A stretch of 14,841 bases of DNA from Oscillospiraceae bacterium (GTDB lineage: Bacteria > Bacillota > Clostridia > Oscillospirales > Oscillospiraceae): contig JAFQDY010000152.1 in NCBI GenBank assembly GCA_017399325.1, positions 1 to 14,841 of the forward strand, read 5' to 3'. Below are positions 1 to 6,866 of this stretch, one piece after another. The notes below the pieces were generated by a model that saw only the letters and a list, made by a program, of their open reading frames with translations, was not told where the DNA came from and did not search any database. Each line of letters opens with the position of its first letter. Position 1 is the stretch's first letter. The position numbers were made by a program, and so were the translations under genes.

Positions 1-2
1 AC

Positions 3-944
3 GGCATTCCACACCTGCTGATCCCTGTTGTTACCGATCCTAAAAAGGCTGCAGGCTCTCTGCAATGGGCCGTGTCCGAGATGATGCGTCGCTACAAGGC
101 TATGTCTGACGCAGGCGTGCGTGATCTGGAATCCTATAACAGTATTGTTGAAAGTCAGGAAACCGACGCGCGGAAACTGCCGCAGGTCGTGGTAATCATC
201 GACGAACTTGCTGACTTGATGCTGGTAGCTGCAAAGGAAGTAGAAGAATCCATCTGCCGAATCGCGCAAATGGGTCGTGCTGCAGGCATCCATTTGATCA
301 TTGCAACACAACGTCCTTCTGCCGATGTTATTACAGGTCTTATGAAGGCCAATATTCCCTCTAGAATTGCGTTCTCCGTTGCTTCTGCGATGGAATCCCG
401 TATTATTTTGGATACCCAAGGCGCAGAAAAACTGGTGGGCAAGGGCGATATGCTCTATGCGCCCATTGGTAACGGAAAACCCAAGCGCGTTCAGGGTTGC
501 TTTGTCAGTGATCCTGAGGTGGAAGCGGTTGCCACTTATGTGAAAGAGAACTTCAAGACCAACTACGATCAAGAGGTTATTGAGGAAATTGAGCGTAAGG
601 CAATGCAGACAGGCAATAAGTCCGCTGCCGCAGATGCCGAACCAAATTCTGATGAATTGGCAGGCGATGAAATGCTTCCTGCCGCTGTTGATGTGATCAT
701 GGAAACGGGCCAGGCTTCTGTTTCTATGTTGCAGCGGCGACTGAAACTTGGTTATGCCCGTGCGGCTCGGATTGTGGACGAAATGGAAGAACGTGGCATT
801 GTCGGTCCCTTCCAGGGCAGTAAACCCAGAGATATTCTCATCACCAAAGAACAGTGGGCGGTTATGCGTAGCGGCGGAACAGCCCAAATGAACTTTGGCG
901 ATTTGGATGACGACGAGGACTCTGGTGTTACCGATGACTTCTAA
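3..944 (+). CDS. FtsK/SpoIIIE-family DNA translocase, C-terminal part (5' end outside window)
   Basis: The protein is an ATP-driven double-stranded DNA pump of the division septum that moves chromosomal DNA through a closing septum. The open frame enters from the left edge, so the N-terminal membrane domain, linker and Walker A lie outside the window; 313 residues are visible. The first residues (GIPHLLIPVVTDPKKAAG) are characteristic of the FtsK motor. Walker B is VVVIIDELADLM, followed by the conserved IATQRPSADVITG stretch. The last third is the winged-helix gamma domain (about residues 220-285: SVSMLQRRLKLGYARAARI), which reads orienting DNA sequences in this family. The protein ends in an acidic tail rich in Asp and Glu. 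In a spore former this could be SpoIIIE or the vegetative paralogue SftA/FtsK; the visible part cannot separate them. Family assignment is very secure. Confidence 0.95.
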   Translation, partial: GIPHLLIPVVTDPKKAAGSLQWAVSEMMRRYKAMSDAGVRDLESYNSIVESQETDARKLPQVVVIIDELADLMLVAAKEVEESICRIAQMGRAAGIHLIIATQRPSADVITGLMKANIPSRIAFSVASAMESRIILDTQGAEKLVGKGDMLYAPIGNGKPKRVQGCFVSDPEVEAVATYVKENFKTNYDQEVIEEIERKAMQTGNKSAAADAEPNSDELAGDEMLPAAVDVIMETGQASVSMLQRRLKLGYARAARIVDEMEERGIVGPFQGSKPRDILITKEQWAVMRSGGTAQMNFGDLDDDEDSGVTDDF

Positions 945-954
945 CTATCTATTC

Positions 955-971
955 CGGGATATTCCCGTTTT
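955..971 (+). terminator. weak hairpin plus T run after the ftsK-like gene
   Basis: A 5-bp GC-rich stem (CGGGA 955-959, TCCCG 963-967) with a 3-nt loop is followed by TTTT. It begins 11 bases after the ftsK-like stop codon. The stem is short and the T run is only four bases, so termination would be weak. A second small hairpin (GCTGA/TCAGC, 979-992) follows. Confidence 0.25.
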
Positions 972-1044
972 AGAACAAGCTGATTTATCAGCAAATATTA
1001 CATTGCATCCGGTATATCCGGAGCGACAGTAGGAGGAAAATTTT

Positions 1045-1710
1045 ATGAACAGCAAGGTTAAAAGAATCGTTGGAGTGGGTCTGTTTACAGCAATTGTATT
1101 GGTCCTGCAATTCCTCGGCGGCGGCATTCGATTTGGTGTGTTTTCCATCTCACTTGTGCTGCTTCCCATCGTTGTAGGCGCGGCAGTTTATGGCTGGCAG
1201 GCCGGCGCATGGCTGGGCTTTGTATTCGGTGTTGCAGTTTTGGCAAGCGGTGATGCAGCGGCTTTTATGGTCATTGACCCGCTTGGGACAGTACTTACTG
1301 TGCTGGTGAAGGGTACTGCTGCAGGTCTGTGCTCCGGTCTGGCATATAAATTCGTTCTGCAATTGTTGAACAAGCGCACAATGAACAGAATGCCTGTCAT
1401 TAAATCGCAATACGGAATTGGCGAGTGTTGTGAAGAAGGTGTTTTCAAGTACATCTCAAGAAACAATCGTTACCTTGCGGTGGTGATTGCAGCAGTGATC
1501 TGTCCCATCGTGAATACCGGTGTGTTCCTGATCGGTTGTAAACTGTTTTTCTATGAAACCATTGCACAGTGGGGAACTGCCGCGGGTTTTGCCAACGCCG
1601 CAAGTTATATGTTCCTTGGCCTGGCAGGAACCAATTTCTTAATTGAACTTGCAACAAACCTGTTCCTTAGCCCTATCATTGTTCGACTAATCTCTATTGC
1701 GAAGAAGTAA
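1045..1710 (+). CDS. ECF transporter S component (membrane substrate-binding subunit)
   Basis: This is a probable substrate-capture subunit of an energy-coupling factor (ECF) importer, a class that takes up vitamins, cobalt/nickel or related micronutrients. The 221-residue protein is almost entirely hydrophobic, with about six membrane segments (roughly residues 5-25, 32-52, 55-70, 80-108, 146-170, 180-215). It has the S-component-like GWQAGAWLGFVFG stretch, then a long Asp/Pro-containing loop (MVIDPLGT) and a conserved helix leading to TAAGLCSGLAYK. A hydrophilic insert at about residues 110-145 contains a Cys pair (GECCEEG). No ECF ATPases or T component lie nearby, which fits group II ECF systems that share one energizing module encoded elsewhere. 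The start ATG has a strong AGGAGG site at 1031-1036. Substrate cannot be assigned; family call is from overall pattern. Confidence 0.75.
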   Translation: MNSKVKRIVGVGLFTAIVLVLQFLGGGIRFGVFSISLVLLPIVVGAAVYGWQAGAWLGFVFGVAVLASGDAAAFMVIDPLGTVLTVLVKGTAAGLCSGLAYKFVLQLLNKRTMNRMPVIKSQYGIGECCEEGVFKYISRNNRYLAVVIAAVICPIVNTGVFLIGCKLFFYETIAQWGTAAGFANAASYMFLGLAGTNFLIELATNLFLSPIIVRLISIAKK

Positions 1711-1721
1711 ATAGCAAGCAT

Positions 1722-1759
1722 AACGGCTGACAGAAATCTGTCAGCCGTTTTTATTTTTT
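1722..1759 (+). terminator. strong rho-independent terminator after the ECF gene
   Basis: A perfect stem of at least 12 bp (AACGGCTGACAG at 1722-1733 with CTGTCAGCCGTT at 1738-1749) has a 4-nt loop and runs into a T-rich tract TTTTATTTTTT. It separates the ECF gene from the spoIIIA operon and makes an independent promoter for spoIIIA necessary. Confidence 0.93.
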
Positions 1760-1775
1760 AATCATCGTTAAGTTT

Positions 1776-1803
1776 GCATAATATCAAGGTACAAGCATAG
1801 TCT
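1776..1803 (+). promoter_or_regulatory. candidate sigma-E-type promoter for the spoIIIA operon
   Basis: GCATAAT (1776-1782) and CATAGTCT (1796-1803) are separated by 13 bases. This resembles the Bacillus sigma-E pattern (about GTCATATT, 13-14 bases, CATACAnT), and spoIIIA is a sigma-E operon in B. subtilis. The predicted start of transcription would fall at about 1810, right at the ribosome binding site, giving a very short leader. That tight geometry keeps confidence low. Confidence 0.4.
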
Positions 1804-1808
1804 TAAGC

Positions 1809-1813
1809 AGGAG
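1809..1813 (+). promoter_or_regulatory. ribosome binding site fixing the spoIIIAA start
   Basis: AGGAG lies 8 bases before the ATG at 1822 but only 2 bases before the ATG at 1816, and it overlaps the GTG at 1813. The spacing picks 1822. Confidence 0.7.
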
Positions 1814-1821
1814 TGATGCAA

Positions 1822-2664
1822 ATGAAATGCGCGTGGCAAGCATATCTGAATCTGTTGCCCCACAGAATACGACAAGACGTGGATACACTTGGAAAAGATG
1901 ATCTGCAGGAATTGCGTCTGCGAATCGGACAACCACCGGAACTGGTATTTCAATCTACATATAAGTATTTATCGCAGGAAACAACAAAAAACGACATTGC
2001 CTTCGTGATCAATGCCGCATCCGAATACTCACCTTGGGCAGCCGGTACTGTAGGACAAGGATTCATCACCGGACAGGGCGGTCACCGCATTGGAATCTGT
2101 GGCGTATGCACTGTATTTGACGGCAAGATGACAGGTATCTCGCAGCCCACATCCTTGTGTATCCGAGTGTCCCGCGATTTCTATGGCTGCGCACAAAAAG
2201 CAGCAAACATTCAGGACTCCATTTTGATAATCGGACCGCCAGGGAGCGGGAAGACTACACTTTTGCGCGATTTGATCCGACAAAAATCCAATTCTGGGCA
2301 GGGAAGTGTTGCGGTCATCGATGAAAGAGAAGAAATTTTTCCTCTTTATAAAGGGAGTCACTGTTATCAAGCAGGGGAAAGATCGGATATCTTGGCAGGT
2401 TGCAGGAAAGCAGACGGAGTGGATGCTGTCATTCGCAGTATGAACCCCAGATGGATCGCAGTTGACGAAATTACAGCCCAATCGGATGCAGATGCATTGC
2501 TACAAGCCGGTTGGTGCGGTGTTCACTTGTTAGCAACAGCACATGCAGGTTCTGTATATGATCTTAAGACCCGACCTATCTATCAGCAGTTGATCCGGTA
2601 CAATTTGTTTACGAATGTGATCGTTTTGCACAGGGACAAGTCCTGGACATTGGAAAGGATATAA
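1822..2664 (+). CDS. spoIIIAA: stage III sporulation protein AA (SpoIIIAA), ATPase of the SpoIIIA complex
   Basis: SpoIIIAA is the cytoplasmic ATPase of the mother-cell SpoIIIA complex, related to type II/IV secretion ATPases, and it powers or gates the channel that feeds the forespore. From the ATG at 1822 it is 280 residues, slightly shorter than the B. subtilis protein. Walker A is GPPGSGKT at residues 138-145. Walker B is WIAVDEI, with D215 and E216. A family signature, GQGFITGQGGHRIGICG, precedes the ATPase core, and VIDEREEI follows it. Two earlier in-frame starts (GTG 1813, ATG 1816) sit too close to the AGGAG site. It is the first gene of the operon; spoIIIAB follows after 2 bases. 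Confidence 0.95.
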   Translation: MKCAWQAYLNLLPHRIRQDVDTLGKDDLQELRLRIGQPPELVFQSTYKYLSQETTKNDIAFVINAASEYSPWAAGTVGQGFITGQGGHRIGICGVCTVFDGKMTGISQPTSLCIRVSRDFYGCAQKAANIQDSILIIGPPGSGKTTLLRDLIRQKSNSGQGSVAVIDEREEIFPLYKGSHCYQAGERSDILAGCRKADGVDAVIRSMNPRWIAVDEITAQSDADALLQAGWCGVHLLATAHAGSVYDLKTRPIYQQLIRYNLFTNVIVLHRDKSWTLERI

Positions 2665-2666
2665 GT

Positions 2667-3179
2667 ATGATAGCAAAAATACTCGGTGCACTTTTTGTAG
2701 TTGTATCCTGCGCAAGTGTGGGGTTTCGCATTGCAGCAAATCACAGAGCAGAGGAGAAAGCATTGCGGAATCTGATCGGAATTCTGGACTATATGGAATG
2801 CGAACTTCGATATCGGCTAACGCCGCTGCCAATTTTGTGCAGACGCGTTGCCGCAGATTTTCCGAATATTCCGGGGAATTTCTTTGAGATACTTGCCCAA
2901 GAAATGGATGCGCAACTTTCACCGGATATGGAAGCATGTGTGGCAAAAGCACTGCGCACTTCAAAAAATATTCCGGCCATCACTAAGAATACATTGGAAC
3001 TATTCGGAAAAACCGTCGGCAGATTTGATATGGAAGGACAATTAAAGGGATTGGACGCGGTACGAAGCGAGTGTAAACGAAATCTTGATATTCTTGGCAG
3101 TAACCGTGAATCACGCCTAAGAAGTTATCAGACATTGGGGCTTTGTGCAGGCGCATCTCTTGCCATTTTATTGATTTAA
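2667..3179 (+). CDS. spoIIIAB: stage III sporulation protein AB (SpoIIIAB)
   Basis: SpoIIIAB is a membrane-anchored component of the SpoIIIA channel, similar in fold to GspF-type platform proteins of type II secretion, thought to link the SpoIIIAA ATPase to the membrane. The 170 residues match the family length. There is a hydrophobic N-terminal segment (about 3-21), a soluble helical middle containing the family stretch LRNLIGILDYMECELRYRLTPLP, and a hydrophobic C-terminal tail (about 155-170, LGLCAGASLAILLI). The start has a GGAAAGG site at 2652-2658 located inside the end of spoIIIAA, so translation is probably coupled. Confidence 0.95.
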   Translation: MIAKILGALFVVVSCASVGFRIAANHRAEEKALRNLIGILDYMECELRYRLTPLPILCRRVAADFPNIPGNFFEILAQEMDAQLSPDMEACVAKALRTSKNIPAITKNTLELFGKTVGRFDMEGQLKGLDAVRSECKRNLDILGSNRESRLRSYQTLGLCAGASLAILLI

Positions 3180-3185
3180 CTGACT

Positions 3186-3380
3186 ATGGAAGTGGATTTA
3201 ATATTTAGGATCGCCGCAATGGGCATCATTATCTCGATACTCAACCAGGTTCTGACACGATCCGGCAGGGAAGAGCAAGCTACAATGACCACACTAACCG
3301 GTTTGATCGTTGTCTTAATGATGGTTGCGCAAAAAATTTCCGATTTATTTGACTTGGTAAAACGACTTTTCGATTTGTAA
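3186..3380 (+). CDS. spoIIIAC: stage III sporulation protein AC (SpoIIIAC)
   Basis: SpoIIIAC is a small (64-residue) mother-cell membrane protein of the SpoIIIA complex with two hydrophobic segments (about 5-20 and 34-50) joined by a polar loop, LTRSGREEQAT. Length and sequence fit the family. It starts 6 bases after spoIIIAB. No clear Shine-Dalgarno sequence is visible in the AT-rich bases before the ATG, so translation most likely depends on coupling to spoIIIAB. Confidence 0.93.
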   Translation: MEVDLIFRIAAMGIIISILNQVLTRSGREEQATMTTLTGLIVVLMMVAQKISDLFDLVKRLFDL

Positions 3381-3775
3381 TGAGTATCTTTTTCAAAGCA
3401 ACTGCCTGCGTTTTAACGGCATTGATCCTCTGGATCTGTTTGAATAAGTCAGGTAAGGACATTTCTGTGCTTTTAACTTTATCCGTCTGTTCGACTGTCG
3501 CCCTTGCATCGATCTCCTTTTTGAAACCGGTAATTACATTTGTACAAAGTGTTGCCGGTTTAGGACAGTTGGACGATGGTCTGCTGACAGTAATGCTAAA
3601 GGCGGTAGGTATTGGGCTGATCGCAGAGATCACTACTCTTGTTTGTAAGGATGCAGGTAATGAATCCATGGGAAAAGTGGTTCAGATCTTATCCTCTTGC
3701 GTCGTATTGTGGCTCTCAATTCCTGTGTTTGAGAAGTTGATATCATTACTTGATAAGATTTTAAGCAACGTATGA
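3380..3775 (+). CDS. spoIIIAD: stage III sporulation protein AD (SpoIIIAD)
   Basis: SpoIIIAD is a membrane protein of the SpoIIIA channel, distantly related in sequence to SpoIIIAC but longer. The 131 residues contain about four hydrophobic segments (roughly 4-22, 29-50, 67-85, 100-125) and a family-like GIGLIAEITTLVCKDAGNESMGK stretch between segments three and four. The ATG shares one base with the spoIIIAC stop (TAATG), so the two are translationally coupled; no strong ribosome binding site is seen. Confidence 0.94.
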   Translation: MSIFFKATACVLTALILWICLNKSGKDISVLLTLSVCSTVALASISFLKPVITFVQSVAGLGQLDDGLLTVMLKAVGIGLIAEITTLVCKDAGNESMGKVVQILSSCVVLWLSIPVFEKLISLLDKILSNV

Positions 3776-4812
3776 AGAAATGGATTATACTGATAGCGCT
3801 TCTTTGCACCGTGATTTTACCGGTGTCAGCAGTGGAATATCAGGCGCCAGAGGCGCCGGAATCTGCCCAGCAATATATGCCGAAAGAAACCGAATCATTT
3901 ACAGACGGACTTCTATATGTGCTCAAAACTGCAATTTTTGCGCTACGTCCATCGTTGGCCAGCGCAACCGGTGTTTGTCTATCTTTGGTTGCCACAGTGT
4001 TGCTGATGCGGATATTATCCAATATTTCAGATGATGCGTCCAATGTGATCCAACTGACCGGTGCAGTTGTGATCGGACTTTTACTGTTAGATCCCGTTCA
4101 TTCAATGATCCAACTGGGTACAAATACAATTACACAGATGAGTGAATACAGCAAACTTCTTCTGCCGGTTATGACATCTGCTATGGCAGCGCAAGGGGGC
4201 ATTACATCATCTGCCGCTCTTTATACGGGAACGGTTTTGTTTAACTCCGTATTGACCTCTGCGATCTCACGCCTTGTTGTGCCAGGGCTATATGTCTTCC
4301 TTTGCCTGTGTGTGGCTGGGTGCGCAGTGAAAGAAGAAATGCTTGATAAAATTCGGGATACCGTAAAAAAAGGTATCACCTGGTGCTTAAAAACAGTATT
4401 ATATATTTTTACGGGATATATCAGCATCACAGGCGTTATCAGCGGCACTGTTGACGCATCTGCGTTAAAAGCCACAAAACTGACCATATCCGGCATTGTA
4501 CCGGTCATTGGTAAGGTATTGGCCGATACATCTGAGACGATCTTAGTCAGCGCCGGCATTATGAAAAACGCCGCAGGTGTTTACGGTGTGCTTGCGATCA
4601 TAGCCGTATTTATCGGCCCATTTTTGGAGATCGGTATCCAGTATCTGTTACTGAAACTCACAGGTGCGGTCTGCAATATCTTCGGAAACAAGCAGACAGT
4701 TACACTTATCAATAATTTCTCAACCGGAATGGGCATCATTCTGGCTATGATCGGAACAGTTTGTGTTCTGTTGCTTATCAGCCTTGTTTGTTTTATGAAG
4801 GGAATGTCTTGA
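3772..4812 (+). CDS. spoIIIAE: stage III sporulation protein AE (SpoIIIAE), multi-pass membrane component
   Basis: SpoIIIAE is the large polytopic membrane protein of the SpoIIIA feeding-tube complex. The 346-residue protein begins with a clear signal peptide (KK, hydrophobic core, then a likely cleavage after PVSA near residue 20), followed by an extracytoplasmic segment of about 35 residues. The rest carries about seven hydrophobic segments ending near residue 340. Conserved-looking loops include LLLPVMTSAMAAQGG and the stretch around DASALKATKLTISG. It is somewhat shorter than the B. subtilis protein, mainly at the N-terminal region. Its ATG overlaps the spoIIIAD stop by 4 bases (ATGA). 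Confidence 0.95.
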   Translation: MKKWIILIALLCTVILPVSAVEYQAPEAPESAQQYMPKETESFTDGLLYVLKTAIFALRPSLASATGVCLSLVATVLLMRILSNISDDASNVIQLTGAVVIGLLLLDPVHSMIQLGTNTITQMSEYSKLLLPVMTSAMAAQGGITSSAALYTGTVLFNSVLTSAISRLVVPGLYVFLCLCVAGCAVKEEMLDKIRDTVKKGITWCLKTVLYIFTGYISITGVISGTVDASALKATKLTISGIVPVIGKVLADTSETILVSAGIMKNAAGVYGVLAIIAVFIGPFLEIGIQYLLLKLTGAVCNIFGNKQTVTLINNFSTGMGIILAMIGTVCVLLLISLVCFMKGMS

Positions 4813-5285
4813 TGGACAGTATAAAAAACTATATCCTTCGGATCGTGATCGCAGCCATTATATGCGGGGTCGTGCGAAGTTTAATGAAGGAAAAGACAGC
4901 ATCGGGGAAGATGGTAAATCTGCTCAGTGGACTTTTGATGGCTATTACGATCATCGCGCCGCTTGCAAATATATCGTTTCAGAATATAACCGCTTTCTAT
5001 ACAGATATTTCTGTCGATGCCGACCGGTATGTGGAGGACGGAAAAAACTCTGCTGCTCAGACCGCTGCAGGAATCATAAAGACACAAGTGGAAGCATATA
5101 TTTTGGACAAAGCCAACAATTTGGGTTTGCAGATTGCTGTGGAGGTGGAACTGGATGACAACAACAATTCGGTCCCCTGTGGGGCGGTAGTCACAGGCGC
5201 TGTATCTCCCTACGCCAAAAGTGTGATGGGAACTTATATGGAGGAGCAGCTGGGAATTCCAAAGGAGAATCAAAAATGGAATTAA
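4812..5285 (+). CDS. spoIIIAF: stage III sporulation protein AF (SpoIIIAF)
   Basis: SpoIIIAF is a mother-cell membrane protein of the SpoIIIA complex whose soluble domain resembles the ring-building motif of type III secretion rings. From the ATG at 4812 it is 157 residues. Two N-terminal hydrophobic helices (about 8-22 and 34-55) precede a soluble domain of about 100 residues. It is shorter than the B. subtilis protein, which has a longer soluble tail. The start overlaps the spoIIIAE stop by one base (TGATG), with AAGGGA at 4798-4803 upstream; the upstream in-frame ATG at 4761 lies inside spoIIIAE and lacks a suitable site. The 3' end overlaps spoIIIAG by 10 bases. Confidence 0.92.
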   Translation: MDSIKNYILRIVIAAIICGVVRSLMKEKTASGKMVNLLSGLLMAITIIAPLANISFQNITAFYTDISVDADRYVEDGKNSAAQTAAGIIKTQVEAYILDKANNLGLQIAVEVELDDNNNSVPCGAVVTGAVSPYAKSVMGTYMEEQLGIPKENQKWN

Positions 5286-5773
5286 AAAAGATAACCGGTA
5301 AGTTGCAGAGCGTAATCGCCAAGTATCGTTACGCAGTAATTATTTTGATCATTGGCGTCGTTTTGTTGCTGCTGCCGGGAAAAAGTGAAGTTATGCAGAA
5401 AGACAGTATCAGCGCTCCGCAGCAGACAGAAAATATCAGTGTTGAAAGTAAGGAACTGGCTGATTTGTTACAGTCAATTGACGGGGCAGGGAAGGTGCAG
5501 GTAATGCTGTCGATCGCCAGCGGTGAAAGGACGCAGTATATCACAAATACCGATTCGTCCGAAAGCACAACAAGAACTGAAACCGTCATCATTACAGATT
5601 CAGAGCGAAATGAAAGCGGATTGATCGAGCAAATGAATCCACCGATCTATCGCGGCGCAGTTGTGGTATGTCAAGGTGCGGATAGTGCAGCTGTTCGTCT
5701 TGCAATCACACAGGCCGTTGCAAAAATTACGGGACTTAGCACGGATAACATATGTGTGCTCAAAATGAAATGA
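5276..5773 (+). CDS. spoIIIAG: stage III sporulation protein AG (SpoIIIAG), ring-forming channel protein
   Basis: SpoIIIAG is a single-pass mother-cell membrane protein whose extracellular domain forms a large ring in the space between mother cell and forespore. The 165 residues show a basic N-terminus, one membrane helix (about 18-34, YAVIILIIGVVLLLLPG) and a soluble domain with alternating strands. The typical segments are LLQSIDGAGKVQVMLSI and, near the end, RGAVVVCQGADSAAVRLAI, which matches a ring-building motif. It is shorter than the B. subtilis protein, mostly in the linker after the membrane helix. The ATG lies inside the end of spoIIIAF, with an AAAGGAG site at 5264-5270. Confidence 0.95.
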   Translation: MELKKITGKLQSVIAKYRYAVIILIIGVVLLLLPGKSEVMQKDSISAPQQTENISVESKELADLLQSIDGAGKVQVMLSIASGERTQYITNTDSSESTTRTETVIITDSERNESGLIEQMNPPIYRGAVVVCQGADSAAVRLAITQAVAKITGLSTDNICVLKMK

Positions 5774-5775
5774 AT

Positions 5776-5781
5776 GGGAGG
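5776..5781 (+). promoter_or_regulatory. ribosome binding site fixing the spoIIIAH start
   Basis: GGGAGG lies 9 bases before the ATG at 5791. The longer in-frame reading from 5752 would start inside spoIIIAG and has no comparable site. Confidence 0.7.
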
Positions 5782-5790
5782 CATAGCAAT

Positions 5791-6336
5791 ATGAAAAAAT
5801 GGAAGAAGAACATTGTAGCAGCCGCTGTACTCTTAACGGTATGCGGTGGCATATATGCAAACTGGGCATATGGTCAGGATCAGTCGGTGGCTGATTTAAC
5901 AAATACACTGGACGAAAACAAGATTATGTCCGCAGATAAATTAGTAATGGCAGACGACAGCACAAATAACGACGATGGAATCAACACGATGTCTGATTAC
6001 TTTGCGGCAGTACGTCTTTCCCGCCAAGAGGCAAGGGATAGCGCAGTCAGCCTTTTGCAGGAAGCAATGGCATACGGAGATGTGGAAGCAAGCCAATCCG
6101 GTACACAGTTGCAGGAATTGGTGAATATGGCGCTTAACGAAGCGCAGATCGAGAGCCTTGTGATCGCAAAAGGATATGCAGATTGTGTCGCTTACATATC
6201 CGATGAAGCAATTTCTGTGGCAGTTGCTGCACCGGAAGGTGGCCTGCAGCAACAGGATGTTGCCGTTGTAACAGATATTATCCTGAATCAATCTAAGTTT
6301 ACGACAGAACAAATTTATGTGGTTGAAGTCAAATAA
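5791..6336 (+). CDS. spoIIIAH: stage III sporulation protein AH (SpoIIIAH), SpoIIQ partner
   Basis: SpoIIIAH is the mother-cell protein that binds forespore SpoIIQ across the intermembrane space and anchors the feeding channel. From the ATG at 5791 it is 181 residues: a Lys-rich start (MKKWKKN), one membrane helix (about 8-25), an acidic, low-complexity linker (about 30-68), a helical section rich in Arg and Glu (YFAAVRLSRQEARDSAVSLLQEA), and a C-terminal EscJ/PrgK-like ring-building domain (about 120-181). Somewhat shorter than the B. subtilis protein. It is the last gene of the operon; a strong terminator follows within 4 bases. Confidence 0.95.
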   Translation: MKKWKKNIVAAAVLLTVCGGIYANWAYGQDQSVADLTNTLDENKIMSADKLVMADDSTNNDDGINTMSDYFAAVRLSRQEARDSAVSLLQEAMAYGDVEASQSGTQLQELVNMALNEAQIESLVIAKGYADCVAYISDEAISVAVAAPEGGLQQQDVAVVTDIILNQSKFTTEQIYVVEVK

Positions 6337-6339
6337 GAG

Positions 6340-6374
6340 AACCCCCCAGAGTCATTTTCTGGGGGGTTTCTTCT
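6340..6374 (+). terminator. strong rho-independent terminator of the spoIIIA operon
   Basis: An 11-bp stem AACCCCCCAGA (6340-6350) pairs with TCTGGGGGGTT (6358-6368) across a 7-nt loop and is followed by a pyrimidine-rich TTTCTTCT tract. It ends the sporulation operon and insulates the vegetative promoter downstream. Confidence 0.92.
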
Positions 6375-6406
6375 AATCTGCCGGTAACACAAGTTGAAGA
6401 AAACTA

Positions 6407-6434
6407 TTGTATTTTTATAAATTTGTGGTACAAT
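6407..6434 (+). promoter_or_regulatory. sigma-A-type promoter for the asp23/nusB operon
   Basis: TTGTAT (6407-6412) and TACAAT (6429-6434) are 16 bases apart, with an extended -10 TG at 6426-6427. The predicted start of transcription near 6441 leaves a leader of about 45 bases before the ATG at 6487, which has a consensus AAGGAGGT at 6473-6480. Confidence 0.65.
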
Positions 6435-6486
6435 AAACAAAAGTGTGTCGCATTCTTACTGCGGCTGTTATTAAGGAGGTATTTCC

Positions 6487-6855
6487 ATGGCTGAAAACAA
6501 ACAGTATGTAAAGCATTTGCAGGATAACGGTTCTACGATGATTTCTGAGGATGTTATTGCTGCGATCGTTGCCTATGCTGCAAGCGAAGTTGACGGCGTT
6601 GTGAATTTAAACACAAAACCCGGTGTTGATATTGTTGAATTGATTGGCAAAAAGAACTGGGGCAAAGGCACAAAAATCACCGTACTGGAAGATAATTCCG
6701 TTTCTGTTGAATGCAATGTAAACATCAGTTACGGTCATAGTGTTGTGGATGTGGCCAAGGAGATTCAAACCACCGTCACCAGCGCGCTGGAAACAATGGC
6801 AAGCATCAAAATTGCCTCCGTAGATGTAAATGTCTGCGGTATCGTTCGCCAGTAA
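6487..6855 (+). CDS. Asp23/Gls24 family protein (YqhY-like)
   Basis: This is a small soluble protein of the Asp23/Gls24 family, 122 residues, equivalent in position to B. subtilis yqhY next to nusB. The family signature is visible: ISEDVIAAIVAYAASEVDGV near the start, SVECNVNISYGHSVVDVAKEIQ in the middle, and the VDVNVCGI ending. In Firmicutes, family members are linked to envelope stress or, for YqhY, to control of fatty acid synthesis (acetyl-CoA carboxylase); the precise role here is not shown by sequence. In B. subtilis accB and accC lie just upstream; they are absent here. First gene of the operon; nusB follows after 11 bases. Confidence 0.9.
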   Translation: MAENKQYVKHLQDNGSTMISEDVIAAIVAYAASEVDGVVNLNTKPGVDIVELIGKKNWGKGTKITVLEDNSVSVECNVNISYGHSVVDVAKEIQTTVTSALETMASIKIASVDVNVCGIVRQ

Positions 6856-6866
6856 GGAGTGGTTTT

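Noticed and set aside
2029..2964. Reverse-strand open frames across spoIIIAA and spoIIIAB (2029-2481, 2530-2964)
   Set aside because: They are antisense to clear SpoIIIA proteins, rich in Cys and His as expected for shadow frames, and lack ribosome binding sites.
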